Shown one piece after another: positions 36,638 through 46,276 of a stretch of DNA of 64,000 nt. Position 1 is the stretch's first letter. Every line of letters starts with the position of its first letter. A model generated the notes under the pieces. That model made no database searches, had not been told where the DNA came from, and saw only the letters and a program-made list of their open reading frames with translations. The translations under genes were made by a program, and so were the position numbers. Source of the DNA: Sphingorhabdus sp. 109. GTDB lineage: Bacteria; Pseudomonadota; Alphaproteobacteria; Sphingomonadales; Sphingomonadaceae. Where the stretch lies: positions 1,426,804 through 1,490,803 of the forward strand of contig NZ_LR732707.1 of the NCBI RefSeq assembly GCF_902506555.1, read 5' to 3'.

Positions 36638-36654
36638 GCTCAGCTTATTTCGCA

Positions 36655-37281
36655 TTGGAAAATGCATTAGAAAGGCTGTTTGAGCTTACCGGCCAGATAG
36701 CCAGTGAGGGCGTCTCGCTAGTACCCAGAGTGGTGCCGGCAGACGCCCCTTTCGTTCAATATCAGCATTATCCCAAAGGGGATTGTATCGCGCCCGGCAA
36801 CAAGTCGCGCTGGTTCTACCATGCGCACAAGCCGGAAGAGCGCGAAGACGGCGAGCATGGCCATTTTCACATGTTCCTGCCGCTCGACATGTTTGATGGT
36901 GTCGAACCCTATTACCAGCCCCCGGCCAGACTGCCCAATGGCAAGAAAACTCAAGGCGTAGTCCATTTCGGTGCCCTGAACTTCGGCCTGGATGGCATGC
37001 CGCTGACCTGGTTCACGACCAACTATTGGGTGACCTACGAATATATGATGCCGGCCGAAGCGATTGCTTCCCGGCTACACAGTTTCAACATGACCGGCGC
37101 ACCGGGCGACCCCCTGGTCAACGACTGGCTGACCGCCGCCGTCCATCATTTTCATGACCCGATCATCGATATGGTCCGCAAGCGCGACCTCTTCCTGAAA
37201 GAGAAGAAACAGGAACTGGGTTCCGCCGTTTTCGCGGCCAAGCAGGTCGAGATACTCTCCCGACTGCCCTTCGACCTTTAG
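36655..37281 (+). CDS. conserved hypothetical protein (DUF6969-like)
   Basis: The product is up to 208 residues, soluble, with many His and aromatic residues. YQHYPKGDCIAP, RWFYHAHKPEER, EHGHFHMFL and FTTNYWVTYEY suggest a metal- or ligand-binding pocket. I tentatively associate it with a domain of unknown function (DUF6969). The start is unclear: a TTG at 36655 has no ribosome binding site, and internal GTG codons are possible. It is 17 nt behind the repeat lipoprotein gene. Confidence 0.65.
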   Translation: MENALERLFELTGQIASEGVSLVPRVVPADAPFVQYQHYPKGDCIAPGNKSRWFYHAHKPEEREDGEHGHFHMFLPLDMFDGVEPYYQPPARLPNGKKTQGVVHFGALNFGLDGMPLTWFTTNYWVTYEYMMPAEAIASRLHSFNMTGAPGDPLVNDWLTAAVHHFHDPIIDMVRKRDLFLKEKKQELGSAVFAAKQVEILSRLPFDL

Positions 37282-37305
37282 CGCGGAGGATCCGGGCGAC
37301 GAGAC

Positions 37306-38148
37306 CTAGTGGTCATGCCCCGGGTTGCTACGCTTCAGCTTGCGCATCAGGCCCGGCCAGATCAAATTGTCGCCCAGTCCTCTCTGGAACGCCGGAGAAG
37401 CCTGCTGGAACACGCGATGCCCCATGTCTTCGCTGTCCTCGTGCAGATGCTCTTCACCGCCAACCGATTGCGCCAATATCTGCGTCTTGCAGGCATTTTC
37501 GAGAATATACATGCGGAGAAAGGCGATCGCGCAATTCTCGCCAACGGTCAGGGTACCGTGGTTGCGCAGGATCAGCAGGTTTCTCTCGCCGAGATCGTTG
37601 ATCAGCCGGTCCCGCTCGTCGAGATCGAGAGCAATGCCTTCATAGTCATGATAGGCCAGATCATCATGGACCTGCATGGCAAACTGGGTGTAGCGGCGGA
37701 GCCCCGCCTTCTGGACGGACACCGCAATACCATAAGGCGTATGCACATGGATAACGCATCCCGCATCCTCTCGGGCGCTGTGCACCGCGCTGTGAATGGT
37801 AAAGCCGGCGGGATTGATGAAATAGGGCGTATCCTGCTTGATATTGCCCTCGAGATCGATCTTGACCAGTGCAGATGCCGTCATTTCGTCAAACAGCACA
37901 CCATAAGGATTGATCAGGAACCGCTCTTCACCATCCTCGTCGGGCAGGCGTGCGGAAATATGGGTGAATACAAGATCCGTCCAGGCGTGCATCGCACACA
38001 GCCGGTATGTCGCTGCGAGATCGCAGCGCAATTGCCACTCGACATCGGACACCTTGCCCTTGAGACTGGGTATATCATGCGGGTCGGGGATCGAAAATCC
38101 CGGTCCAACGCCCATCGCGGTTTCTTCTTTGGGGATCGCGGTTGCCAT
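37306..38148 (-). CDS. class II aldolase/adducin-family protein
   Basis: The protein has about 280 residues and the fold of fuculose-1-phosphate aldolase. The zinc-binding histidines are visible in VIHVHTPYG (HVH) and LRNHGTLTVG, and FTHISARLP and INPYGVLFDEM are typical. It is of the adducin-like bacterial group annotated as class II aldolase; substrate unknown. An ATG at 38148 behind AAGGAA is preferred over upstream codons of the open frame. Confidence 0.86.
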   Translation of the reverse strand: MATAIPKEETAMGVGPGFSIPDPHDIPSLKGKVSDVEWQLRCDLAATYRLCAMHAWTDLVFTHISARLPDEDGEERFLINPYGVLFDEMTASALVKIDLEGNIKQDTPYFINPAGFTIHSAVHSAREDAGCVIHVHTPYGIAVSVQKAGLRRYTQFAMQVHDDLAYHDYEGIALDLDERDRLINDLGERNLLILRNHGTLTVGENCAIAFLRMYILENACKTQILAQSVGGEEHLHEDSEDMGHRVFQQASPAFQRGLGDNLIWPGLMRKLKRSNPGHDH

Positions 38149-38323
38149 ATTTGGTTCCTTTATCAGCCATTTCCTCTTCGGTTCAGACTGGCATGCCTGC
38201 CGGAAATTGGCAACCAAACTATCGCACGGTGCAGGGAGACAGGACAATCCTGGCCCGTTCGGGTACGGGGCGCAGCAGGCCTCGCAATGCAAGGCCTTCA
38301 TCGCCCTGCCCAGCCTTCTCTTT

Positions 38324-39346
38324 TTAGCCGGCACCCCCTGCCATATTATACCGCCTGACCGGCGTTTCGTCCGTGTCGATCCGCCCCGTCCCTTTTGCAG
38401 CAAGCAGTTTCAGACTGGCCTGATCAAGCCAGTCATCCCAGGCCCCCATCGCTGGAGTAACCTCGCAAAAGGCCACATCGACATATGTCGCACGATCGGC
38501 CAGTTCCGCTTCCTTCCGCATTTTTTCCGACGCCTCGCGTGCCTGCGCTTCGACAGTATAGGTCAGGAGCACCGCGAACTGCGTCCCGCCCAGCCGGCCA
38601 ATGTGGTCGGACCGGCGCAAACGCCGGACCAGAGGCCGGATGATGGATTTCAGCAGCGCATTGCCGGAAGGATGGCCGAAGCGCTTGCTGGCGGTTTTGT
38701 CCAGATCCACGTCAAAAATCACGATCGTGCTCTTCACGCCCTGACGTTCGTGCAGAGACATTGCCTTCTGCATTTCCAAACCGAAACCGCTACGCGACAT
38801 CGCACCGGTGAGCCGGTCCTTTTCAGACTGCTGCCGTAATTCCAGTTCATGGATGACCAGCTCTGCAAGCTGCCTGATCCGCTCGACCTTGGCATCGTCA
38901 TATCGGCGGGGAACAATATCAATCGCAAACAATGTCCCGATATTATAGCCGTCGGGCGTCATCAGCGGGACGCCGATATAGCTGCGCAGGAACGGGCTGC
39001 TGGTCACTACAGGATTTTCGCGGAAGCGTTCATCCTGCAAGGCATCCTGAATGATCGTAACCCCCTGCCGGGCGATGGCAAAATCGCAGAATGCTATATC
39101 TCTTGGTATTTCGTTCGCAGTCACGCCGGCTTTGGATTTAAACCACAGCCGGTCGCCATCCATGAATGCAATTCCCGCAAAAGGGGCATCAAGCGTCTGT
39201 TTCATCACCATAGTGATATGATCGAAACGCTCTTCTTCAGGCGTGTCGACGATGTCATAACGGTCCAGGGCAAACTGGCGCGCGGCTTCGGCCTCGAACA
39301 GCAAACGCTTCCCATTGCGCATGGATTTGCTCGATTTTGATATCAT
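38324..39346 (-). CDS. GAF-domain protein with degenerate GGDEF domain
   Basis: The protein has about 340 residues: a GAF domain (about residues 30-170, with FCDFAIARQG and SYIGVPLMTPDGYNIGTLF, in parts) and a GGDEF-like domain (about 178-325, beginning KDRLTGAMSRSGF). The signature reads GGTQF (residues 253-257) instead of GG[DE]EF, so metal- and GTP-binding acidic residues are lost and diguanylate cyclase activity is unlikely. It may bind a ligand or act as a regulator. Start ATG at 39346 or 39322 is not decided by a good ribosome binding site. Confidence 0.78.
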   Translation of the reverse strand: MISKSSKSMRNGKRLLFEAEAARQFALDRYDIVDTPEEERFDHITMVMKQTLDAPFAGIAFMDGDRLWFKSKAGVTANEIPRDIAFCDFAIARQGVTIIQDALQDERFRENPVVTSSPFLRSYIGVPLMTPDGYNIGTLFAIDIVPRRYDDAKVERIRQLAELVIHELELRQQSEKDRLTGAMSRSGFGLEMQKAMSLHERQGVKSTIVIFDVDLDKTASKRFGHPSGNALLKSIIRPLVRRLRRSDHIGRLGGTQFAVLLTYTVEAQAREASEKMRKEAELADRATYVDVAFCEVTPAMGAWDDWLDQASLKLLAAKGTGRIDTDETPVRRYNMAGGAG

Positions 39347-39811
39347 AAGATTAGAGACGGCCGATCCCGTCAAAAAATAAGAGCGGTTTCTCGATAATTC
39401 GGAGCGGGATCGGTTTTGTGGCAACGGCCCGACGACAATCCGGTTTCCGCCGACCGGACATACGGGAGGACGCAGCCGCATTTCCATCTATATCTCCTGA
39501 CCCGACCGGATATATTCCTGTCTGTGACATCCAGCCCTGTCAGCGGCGGTACAAGCACCCGATTATCGGGAGATAACCAGTCCAAACACCAAAAATATAG
39601 AATATGTAAAATGGCGGGACCTGCGGGAACGGTCAAGTTGACAGCGTAGCCACTCCGTGGATAGACTGAAAAATCATGTTACCACTCTCGGCGATTTTGC
39701 TACGTTGAAAGAATATTCAAGTGCAGTGATAGGTGAGAAAAGAACCGATCAAATATTTTCTTTCTTGAGACAGTCAGGACCGGAGAACTCTAATATTGCA
39801 GCGTAATATCA
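39347..39811. other. divergent intergenic region, no gene seen
   Basis: This lies between the divergent GAF/GGDEF-like gene and the winged-helix gene. The GAF frame stays open upstream to 39487 but the residues there look non-conserved. I see no clear promoter, operator or RNA; the 3' half is A/T-rich and may carry the winged-helix gene promoter. Confidence 0.4.
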
Positions 39812-40294
39812 ATGGATAGTGTCGAAGCTGAATTGGCTGAGCTTCGCTTGACAATAGATCAGGCGAACCAGAAACTTGATAATCTGGACAAGAGGGTCTC
39901 GGAATTTCGTGATCTCCCCGGTCAGGGAAATAACGGCAAAGGCAAGGGTACGGGTGGTGTTAATCTGGTCGAACGTGCCGAACAATTTCTGCAATGGGGC
40001 CGATTGAAATCCGGCATGCTGGATACCGGAAACGGGCTTTTTACCGACTCCTGCTGGAATATGTGTCTCGACATATATATTTGCGGCCTCAAGGACCAGC
40101 CGGTGACCGTGTCGGCAATCGCGCATAGTTCCGGCATTCCGATGACAACCGCCATGCGCTATATCAATGTCATGGTTGAACAGGGACTGCTCCAGAAATC
40201 CTCCAATCCGGCCGATAATCGCATGGTATTCGTTGCCGTTTCCCAAGCGTGCCAAGCCAAGATCGAAAAGCTGCTGTATAGCGCTTCCTTCTGA
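39812..40294 (+). CDS. winged-helix (MarR-like) DNA-binding protein
   Basis: The 160-residue protein has an N-terminal predicted coiled coil (residues 1-33, ELAELRLTIDQANQKLDNLD), a Gly/Lys linker, and a winged-helix domain (about 50-155) with QPVTVSAIAHSSGIPMTTAM followed by RYINVMVEQGLLQKSSNPADNR (in part). The order and motif resemble small wHTH proteins I associate with sphingomonads. It precedes the sigma-54 activator gene and resembles the C-terminal gene of the RadC operon (47329-47700). Confidence 0.75.
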   Translation: MDSVEAELAELRLTIDQANQKLDNLDKRVSEFRDLPGQGNNGKGKGTGGVNLVERAEQFLQWGRLKSGMLDTGNGLFTDSCWNMCLDIYICGLKDQPVTVSAIAHSSGIPMTTAMRYINVMVEQGLLQKSSNPADNRMVFVAVSQACQAKIEKLLYSASF

Positions 40295-40482
40295 ACAATA
40301 TAGCAACGCGCCGCTATGCTTCCGGTCCGGCGCAGTCCCGGATCTTTTGGCCTGGCACACTGCCCGATGACGAACAGCGTCCATGCCGCAAGGATCCATT
40401 AACCCTTATTTAAGGTTCCTTGTCCATTTCAGACCGTACCAGGTGACGGTTCGACGATTGCGGGATCTTCGAACCATCTTCC

Positions 40483-40499
40483 CCCCGAAATCTTCGGGG
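40483..40499 (+). promoter_or_regulatory. hairpin in the leader of the sigma-54 activator gene
   Basis: CCCCGA pairs with TCGGGG across AATCT, 30 nt before the ATG at 40530. It could be a leader structure or an operator; nothing else identifies it. Confidence 0.35.
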
Positions 40500-40529
40500 A
40501 GATATGCGTATTGTTATCTGGGTAGTTCA

Positions 40530-41630
<1,101 letters not shown>

Positions 41631-41640
41631 CTGGCCTCGA

Positions 41641-42042
41641 CTATGACCGGCTTGGTCCGGCGATCTCACCCCACGCTTTCTCGATCTCCAGAATCATTTC
41701 GCGCGCCGATTCCATCCGTTCGATATATGCTTCCAATTCTTCCAATCGAATGCGCTTTGCCGCCTCGCAGTAGATGATCCGCAAGGTCTGCGAAAGGTCG
41801 CCTGCCAGTTCGAATTTCAGCTCCTCATCGAGCGCATCCAACAAATTTCGAGCAATCGTTCGGTTGCGAATAACGGCCGATTTCTCACTGCGGCGGGCAC
41901 TTTCCGTGATCAGGCCCAGAATCTCGCCCAGCTCCTCCAGCAGCCCTGCAGCCCGACAATAAGAGTCCGTCGCCGACGCACTGCCTGTCTTCGCGAAACC
42001 CCTGTTTCCTGCGGTGTGAGGATTGCGGCATGAAAACGTCAT
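41641..42042 (-). CDS. FliS-like flagellin chaperone
   Basis: The protein has about 133 residues and is almost wholly helical. LLDALDEELKFELAGDLSQT followed by LRIIYCEAAKRI and the C-terminal LEIEKAWGEI match the helix pattern of FliS, which binds the flagellin C-terminus before export. The N-terminus diverges from typical FliS, and no flagellin gene is in the window, so the assignment is tentative. ATG 42042 follows GGGAAAG at good spacing. It is convergent with the sigma-54 activator gene. Confidence 0.58.
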   Translation of the reverse strand: MTFSCRNPHTAGNRGFAKTGSASATDSYCRAAGLLEELGEILGLITESARRSEKSAVIRNRTIARNLLDALDEELKFELAGDLSQTLRIIYCEAAKRIRLEELEAYIERMESAREMILEIEKAWGEIAGPSRS

Positions 42043-42831
42043 ATTGATGGCTTTCCCGAACAATTTTCATAGTCGTCGAAAGGAAAAGTGCTGGTCCACA
42101 GTTGAATGTATTGGGCGTCAAATCGGAGAGTCCACCGGGGATAAGACAATAGCGCAACCGTCCCCCAACCGGCAAAGACCGTTTGCACGCTTTTACATCC
42201 TCGACTTTCTCAGAATTTATAACGGCGGATAAGGCGGCGGATTAAGTTAGTTTATCCAGGAAATCTGCCGTCACCATTCCGCAGGCGGCACCAAGCGAAT
42301 TTTCGCCAGATATAGAGGAGATTTGCTCCGTTTCCGCTTCTTCCTGCCGAACGATGCGCGGGCCCCTCAAGCCGTAGCACGGGCCGGCGGCGGTATAAAT
42401 TTGGGGAAAGCAAGATCAGACCGACTATGAGAGAGAAAAAATAACCACCAAACTCGCCTTCTGCCTTGCTTTTATCGGGGGATATTTGCCAGGCAGAAGA
42501 CGAGTAGTGGTGGCGCGACGGAATAATGTCATCCATCGCCAGCAGATCGTCCGTTCGTTGCAATCCAGTGACCAGACCAGGCTTCAACGCGATATGACGA
42601 TCGCCGTTTCTTCATATTGTCGACTGAACAACCGAACCGAAATCCGACGTTCAATATCATAATCAGCAAGAGGCGTGCCAGTTATGAATTTACCGATATT
42701 CGCCTATTACTGTCAAAACCGATGTCGGAAATCCATCACGTCTGTCGAAAAACCGACATTTCCCAAGGTCGGCTGTCGGGACTCCGACATGTTCGGGTCC
42801 GGAAAGCCGCAGAGGATCGATCGCGTGATGC
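42043..42831. other. long intergenic region between the FliS-like gene and fliA
   Basis: About 790 bases upstream of the FliS-like gene and downstream of fliA, both on the minus strand. Short open frames here are not protein-like. The region contains iterated TGTCG dyads (listed separately). A poor match to a sigma-54 promoter (TGGTCA-N5-ATTGC spacing on the minus strand) occurs near 42560-42575 but is not convincing. Confidence 0.4.
42723..42789. promoter_or_regulatory. iterated TGTCGR-N4-CCGACA dyads
   Basis: TGTCGA-AAAA-CCGACA lies at 42743-42758 and TGTCGG-GACT-CCGACA at 42774-42789, both 6-4-6 dyads. A weaker copy, TGTCGG-AAAT-CCATCA, is at 42723-42738. Spacings of 20 and 31 bp are close to two and three helical turns, as for a cooperative operator. 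They lie about 700 bp upstream of the FliS-like gene start and just past the fliA stop. Regulator unknown. Confidence 0.5.
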
Positions 42832-43551
42832 TCACGCCGCGGTCATTGCGGCTTGCAACTTTTCCAATGCGCGCTTTTTGATCTGGCAGATGCGTACCGC
42901 GGATACATCAAGAATCGCTCCGATTTCATCAAGCTGCAGCTCCTCGACGAAATAGCAATTGAGCACCAATTGCTCCCGCTCGTTTAACTGCTTCAGTTTC
43001 GAAGACAATAAGGCGGCCATTTGCGACTTTTCCAGCTTTTCGTGCTGGTCCTCTTCCTCATCGACGAACCAGCTGCTTGAATCGCTGTAAATTTCGTCGA
43101 GCGACCCGACATGGACAGCAATCGCCCGGTCGGCATTTTTGCGGAAATCCCTTGCGTCCATTTTCAGCGCGCGCGCCAGCTCTGAATCGCTTGGTTCATG
43201 GCCCAGTTCCTGCAGCAATTGGGCCCGGCAGCGCCTGACTTTCTTCTGCCAGTCGACCGTTGTTCTGCGCAAATTGCAGGTTGATCTCAGGCTATCGATC
43301 ATCGCCCCACGAACGCGGACATATAGATAAGTGCTAAAGCTATGTCCTTGATCCACATATTTTTTTGCCGCTTCCACCATGGCGACAAGACCAACCTGGA
43401 TCAGGTCCTCAATCTCCATCTGGTCGGGTGCAAATGACTTGACCTGCCAGGCAATTTTCGTGACCAGAGAATGGTTTTCTGCAATCAGCCGGTTCTCGTC
43501 TATTTGCAAGGCCCCATAAGATTGCGACGTACGGCTTTCTGTTTTCAACAT
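42832..43551 (-). CDS. fliA: FliA-type sigma factor (sigma-28)
   Basis: The 239-residue sigma-70 family protein has regions 2, 3 and 4 but no region 1. Region 2 includes MEIEDLIQVGLVAMVEAAKK and STYLYVRVRGAMIDSLRS, region 3 follows, and region 4.2 has LDEIGAILDVSAVRICQIKK. The RGAMIDSLR segment and the overall size are characteristic of FliA, which transcribes late flagellar genes. The gene starts 19 nt after the flhA-like stop and is probably co-transcribed with it. An FlgM-like anti-sigma gene lies nearby. Confidence 0.9.
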   Translation of the reverse strand: MLKTESRTSQSYGALQIDENRLIAENHSLVTKIAWQVKSFAPDQMEIEDLIQVGLVAMVEAAKKYVDQGHSFSTYLYVRVRGAMIDSLRSTCNLRRTTVDWQKKVRRCRAQLLQELGHEPSDSELARALKMDARDFRKNADRAIAVHVGSLDEIYSDSSSWFVDEEEDQHEKLEKSQMAALLSSKLKQLNEREQLVLNCYFVEELQLDEIGAILDVSAVRICQIKKRALEKLQAAMTAA

Positions 43552-43569
43552 ATCCTGTTCCCTTGGTCG

Positions 43570-44883
43570 TTAAAATTGATTTGCGCTGGTGGCAGCCATC
43601 GTCCGGCTGGATGGCGGAACGCCGATTTTGGCGAAGACCTCGACCGTTTTGCGCTCCGGCAACTCGGCGTCGGACAATATCGCTAGGTCCGGGAACCGCG
43701 GTCTCAACAACGCGCTGAGCGGCTTGCGCACCGTCGGTGAGCAGATCAGGGCAATATGGCGTACGCACCGAGGCAAGGCGTCAATGGCAACATGCACTCC
43801 ATCGATGATTTGCCGCGCCAGGCGCGGGTCAAGGGGATAGCTTTCACCCTGACCGGCCTTGAGCGCCTTCACGAGCATGGCATCAAGCGAGGCATCCATC
43901 GTCATAACGGGCAGAGGAAGACAGGCCGGCACGAGGTTCCCGACAATCAGGTCGCCGATCTCCGCCCGGACCGCCTCTGCTATACGGGCGGCATCGCTGT
44001 GCGACTCGCATGCCCGCACCATCGCAAGGGATATTCGGCCAAAATCTTTGACCGGAATATTCTCAGCGAGAAGGGCGCGGCAAATCGTCGTAATCTTGTC
44101 CCGGGACAGCAATTCGCCGGCAAGTTTATCCGCCAGTTTCGGCGATGATTGTCCAACGAAATCAAGCAATTGCTGCACGTCATCTGCACCGAACAATTTT
44201 GCCGCATGGCGTTGCGCAATGTCGTGTAATTGGGTTGCTATGGCGGTGGGTGCATCCACCACCAGATAACCCTTGGCGAGGGCCAAGGTCCGCTGTCTCG
44301 CTGCTATCCAGACGGCATCCATTCCGAAGGTCGGATCTTTGCAGGCACGGCCTGCGATAGGTGTTTCCACGTCGCCGTCATCGACCGCCAAAATCTCGTC
44401 AGGCCAGGCTACGCCTTCACCCAGCACCAGTCCTCCGATCGATATCCGGTAGCTGTTCGGCTCGAGTGACAGATCAACTTTGACCGGAATATGGGACACC
44501 GCAAAACCGAATTCTCGACAAATCTGGTTCCGGGTTTCGGCCAACCGGCTCATCAGCGGCGCGCCTTTGCGATCTTCAACCAGCGGAAACAGGCCATATC
44601 CGATCTTGACCGCAAGCCCCGGTTTCTCAAGATCAGCGCCCTCGCGGATTGGCGCCGCATGCTTCGCCTCCCGCTGCTCAAACCGGGATTCTGCTGTGCT
44701 GACCGCACGAAACTGGTGACCAGTGAAGCCGAGGGCAAAGGCGATCGCCGACACAATCGCCACATGAAGCTGCGTCGGCGCCAAGATTACGATCAACAGC
44801 GAAATCGTCGCCGCCGGCAGAAAAGCTGCCCTTGCACAGGCCAGCTTCCCGGTCAGAACCGAAATATTTGCAAAAGAGGCCAT
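43570..44883 (-). CDS. flhA: short FlhA-like protein lacking most of the membrane domain
   Basis: The 437-residue protein aligns with the C-terminal cytoplasmic half of FlhA: IGYGLFPLVEDRKGAPLMSR, SLEPNSYRISIGGLVLGEG, FGMDAVWIAARQR and KGYLVVDAPTAIATQL. The N-terminus has only two hydrophobic segments (about 18-36 and 40-56), resembling the last two FlhA helices; the first six helices and the FHIPEP loop are missing (full FlhA is about 690 residues with 8 helices). It has its own GGGAGCGG before the ATG, and a sigma-54 promoter upstream. It cannot form a normal export gate by itself. Confidence 0.83.
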   Translation of the reverse strand: MASFANISVLTGKLACARAAFLPAATISLLIVILAPTQLHVAIVSAIAFALGFTGHQFRAVSTAESRFEQREAKHAAPIREGADLEKPGLAVKIGYGLFPLVEDRKGAPLMSRLAETRNQICREFGFAVSHIPVKVDLSLEPNSYRISIGGLVLGEGVAWPDEILAVDDGDVETPIAGRACKDPTFGMDAVWIAARQRTLALAKGYLVVDAPTAIATQLHDIAQRHAAKLFGADDVQQLLDFVGQSSPKLADKLAGELLSRDKITTICRALLAENIPVKDFGRISLAMVRACESHSDAARIAEAVRAEIGDLIVGNLVPACLPLPVMTMDASLDAMLVKALKAGQGESYPLDPRLARQIIDGVHVAIDALPRCVRHIALICSPTVRKPLSALLRPRFPDLAILSDAELPERKTVEVFAKIGVPPSSRTMAATSANQF

Positions 44884-45422
44884 TTACCGCTCCCGCCCGA
44901 TGGGCAGCGCGGTGGCGGGTTCAGCCGATCGATCCGCCGCAACCGCCTTGTTCCGCCGACTCTGGCTTTTGCCCCTGCTCGAGGAGATGGTGTGGCGCAC
45001 GGGAACGCGCCATCCGCTATTTGTTGTGGTCGATAAATAAAACATCTTTGCTCAAAATCTCCTGCAAAGGAGCAATGCAATGATCGTGCCAGTTATTGGC
45101 GCATCGAATTTTCAAAAATTAGAGCGCAAGACACTCGGCCGAAGGTGAATATTATGTGGAGAATGTTTCCCGGTTCGTTCGAGCATCTTTGCTATTGGCC
45201 ATGATCGGGCAGTCGATTGGACTGGACTTGCCGGTCAATCTCCGGATCAGTCACCGGAACAAACTCGAACAAATATGTGTTGGGGCTGCATTCAGAGCGC
45301 CCTGCTTCCCAACCAATGCCGTCTTTACAGGCCCGCAGCCCCTTCAATGCAGCGGCTTTCATATCCAGCTGCTTTTCTCATTGGAAGGCAACTGACTGCC
45401 ACGGGCATCAACGCAAAAATGG
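44884..45422. other. upstream region of the short flhA, no gene seen
   Basis: No open frame here, in any register, resembles the missing N-terminal part of FlhA (no FHIPEP-like sequence). The sigma-54 promoter at 45076-45091 lies inside it. Otherwise nothing was recognised. Confidence 0.45.
45076..45091 (-). promoter_or_regulatory. sigma-54 promoter (-24/-12)
   Basis: On the minus strand the sequence reads TGGCAC-GATCA-TTGCA, matching the RpoN consensus TGGCACG-N4-TTGCW at every defined position with the required GG-N10-GC spacing. Transcription would start about a dozen bases beyond the TTGC and run into the short flhA and fliA, whose first ATG is about 190 nt downstream. A sigma-54 activator is encoded 4 kb away. 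Confidence 0.78.
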
Positions 45423-45695
45423 TTAGAATATGCCCGCACGCAGCAATTTGTCCGCGAGCCTGTCGGGATCAATATGATAGACATCGAACGCGATCTGCAG
45501 TTTTATCCGGGCCACTGTTCGGGCGCTCAGCGCCTGCTGTTCGCTCGACAAGCCTTCGTCACCCGCAGGCTTTGTTCGATCGTCCGCCGCTATCTGCGAG
45601 ACCTTTCTATCCGCGCCTGCAGAGGGCAAGCGCCGGTTCAAGCCGGCACGCTCCAGTCGTCTGATCATGACCGAATAGCTATCATCTGATTCCAT
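45423..45695 (-). CDS. flgM: FlgM-like anti-sigma-28 factor
   Basis: The 90-residue protein has a Gln/Ala/Ser-rich N-terminus, and its last third, ARTVARIKLQIAFDVYHIDP then DRLADKLLRAGIF, matches the conserved FlgM C-terminus (a helix of the IKxxIxxGxYxIDxxxIAxxLL type). FlgM binds FliA and is exported when the hook is complete. TTGGAATGAT precedes the ATG. It is co-directional with flhA and fliA downstream. The short motif makes this probable rather than certain. Confidence 0.6.
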   Translation of the reverse strand: MESDDSYSVMIRRLERAGLNRRLPSAGADRKVSQIAADDRTKPAGDEGLSSEQQALSARTVARIKLQIAFDVYHIDPDRLADKLLRAGIF

Positions 45696-45794
45696 ATCAT
45701 TCCAACGTTGCTGTGCCGAACTAGCAGTTGCGCCGTGCGATATTGCGACGATCGGCGTGCCTGACTTGTTTCACAGACATTTACGGTGCGTTAG

Positions 45795-45827
45795 GATAAA
45801 ATTAAGGTCTCGCGACAGAATTTTATC
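45795..45827. repeat. AT-rich inverted repeat upstream of the FlgM-like gene
   Basis: GATAAAATT (45795-45803) and AATTTTATC (45819-45827) form a perfect 9-bp dyad with 15 nt between. It lies about 100 nt upstream of the FlgM-like start on the minus strand, so an operator role is possible. Confidence 0.4.
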
Positions 45828-46276
45828 GAACAATATTGACTGCCGGCTTGACCATCCGGTCGCCCCTCATCCGGGCAGACAATATAGGGGGCGGTCATCC
45901 GATTGGATAGCTGCGTCCTATTGCGCGATTGAGTCAGGACCGCCCGTGATCATCAAGCCACAAAACCTTTTCCGCAGCGCGGCCGAGCCGGAACACAGCT
46001 TGGTTGCTTCAATGCCACCCGGTCGATTCTATTCCGTGAATGACCCGCTCCATCTTTGAATGACCATTATAGTTGATTTAGAATGAAACTATACTCTCCC
46101 CACTTTGGATCTAATTTCAAACTGTCTCACCAAATCGAGAGCGATACAGATTGATCTTTGGCAACCGGATCAGGATAGATAACGACAGGAAAGATTGAAT
46201 ACTTTCTTCCGAGGTTGATCAGCCCCCGCAGGCCCCAACTTTGGTGAACGTAGAACACCTGGAATGCGTTCTCTGT

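Noticed and set aside
40353-40368. TGGCAC as a sigma-54 -24 element before the activator gene
   Set aside because: No TTGC at the required spacing follows.
42252-42587. 111-residue minus-strand frame between the FliS-like gene and fliA
   Set aside because: No ribosome binding site, no recognisable family, low-complexity basic composition.
45757-46059. 100-residue plus-strand frame
   Set aside because: Not protein-like and overlaps an AT-rich dyad; no support for a start.
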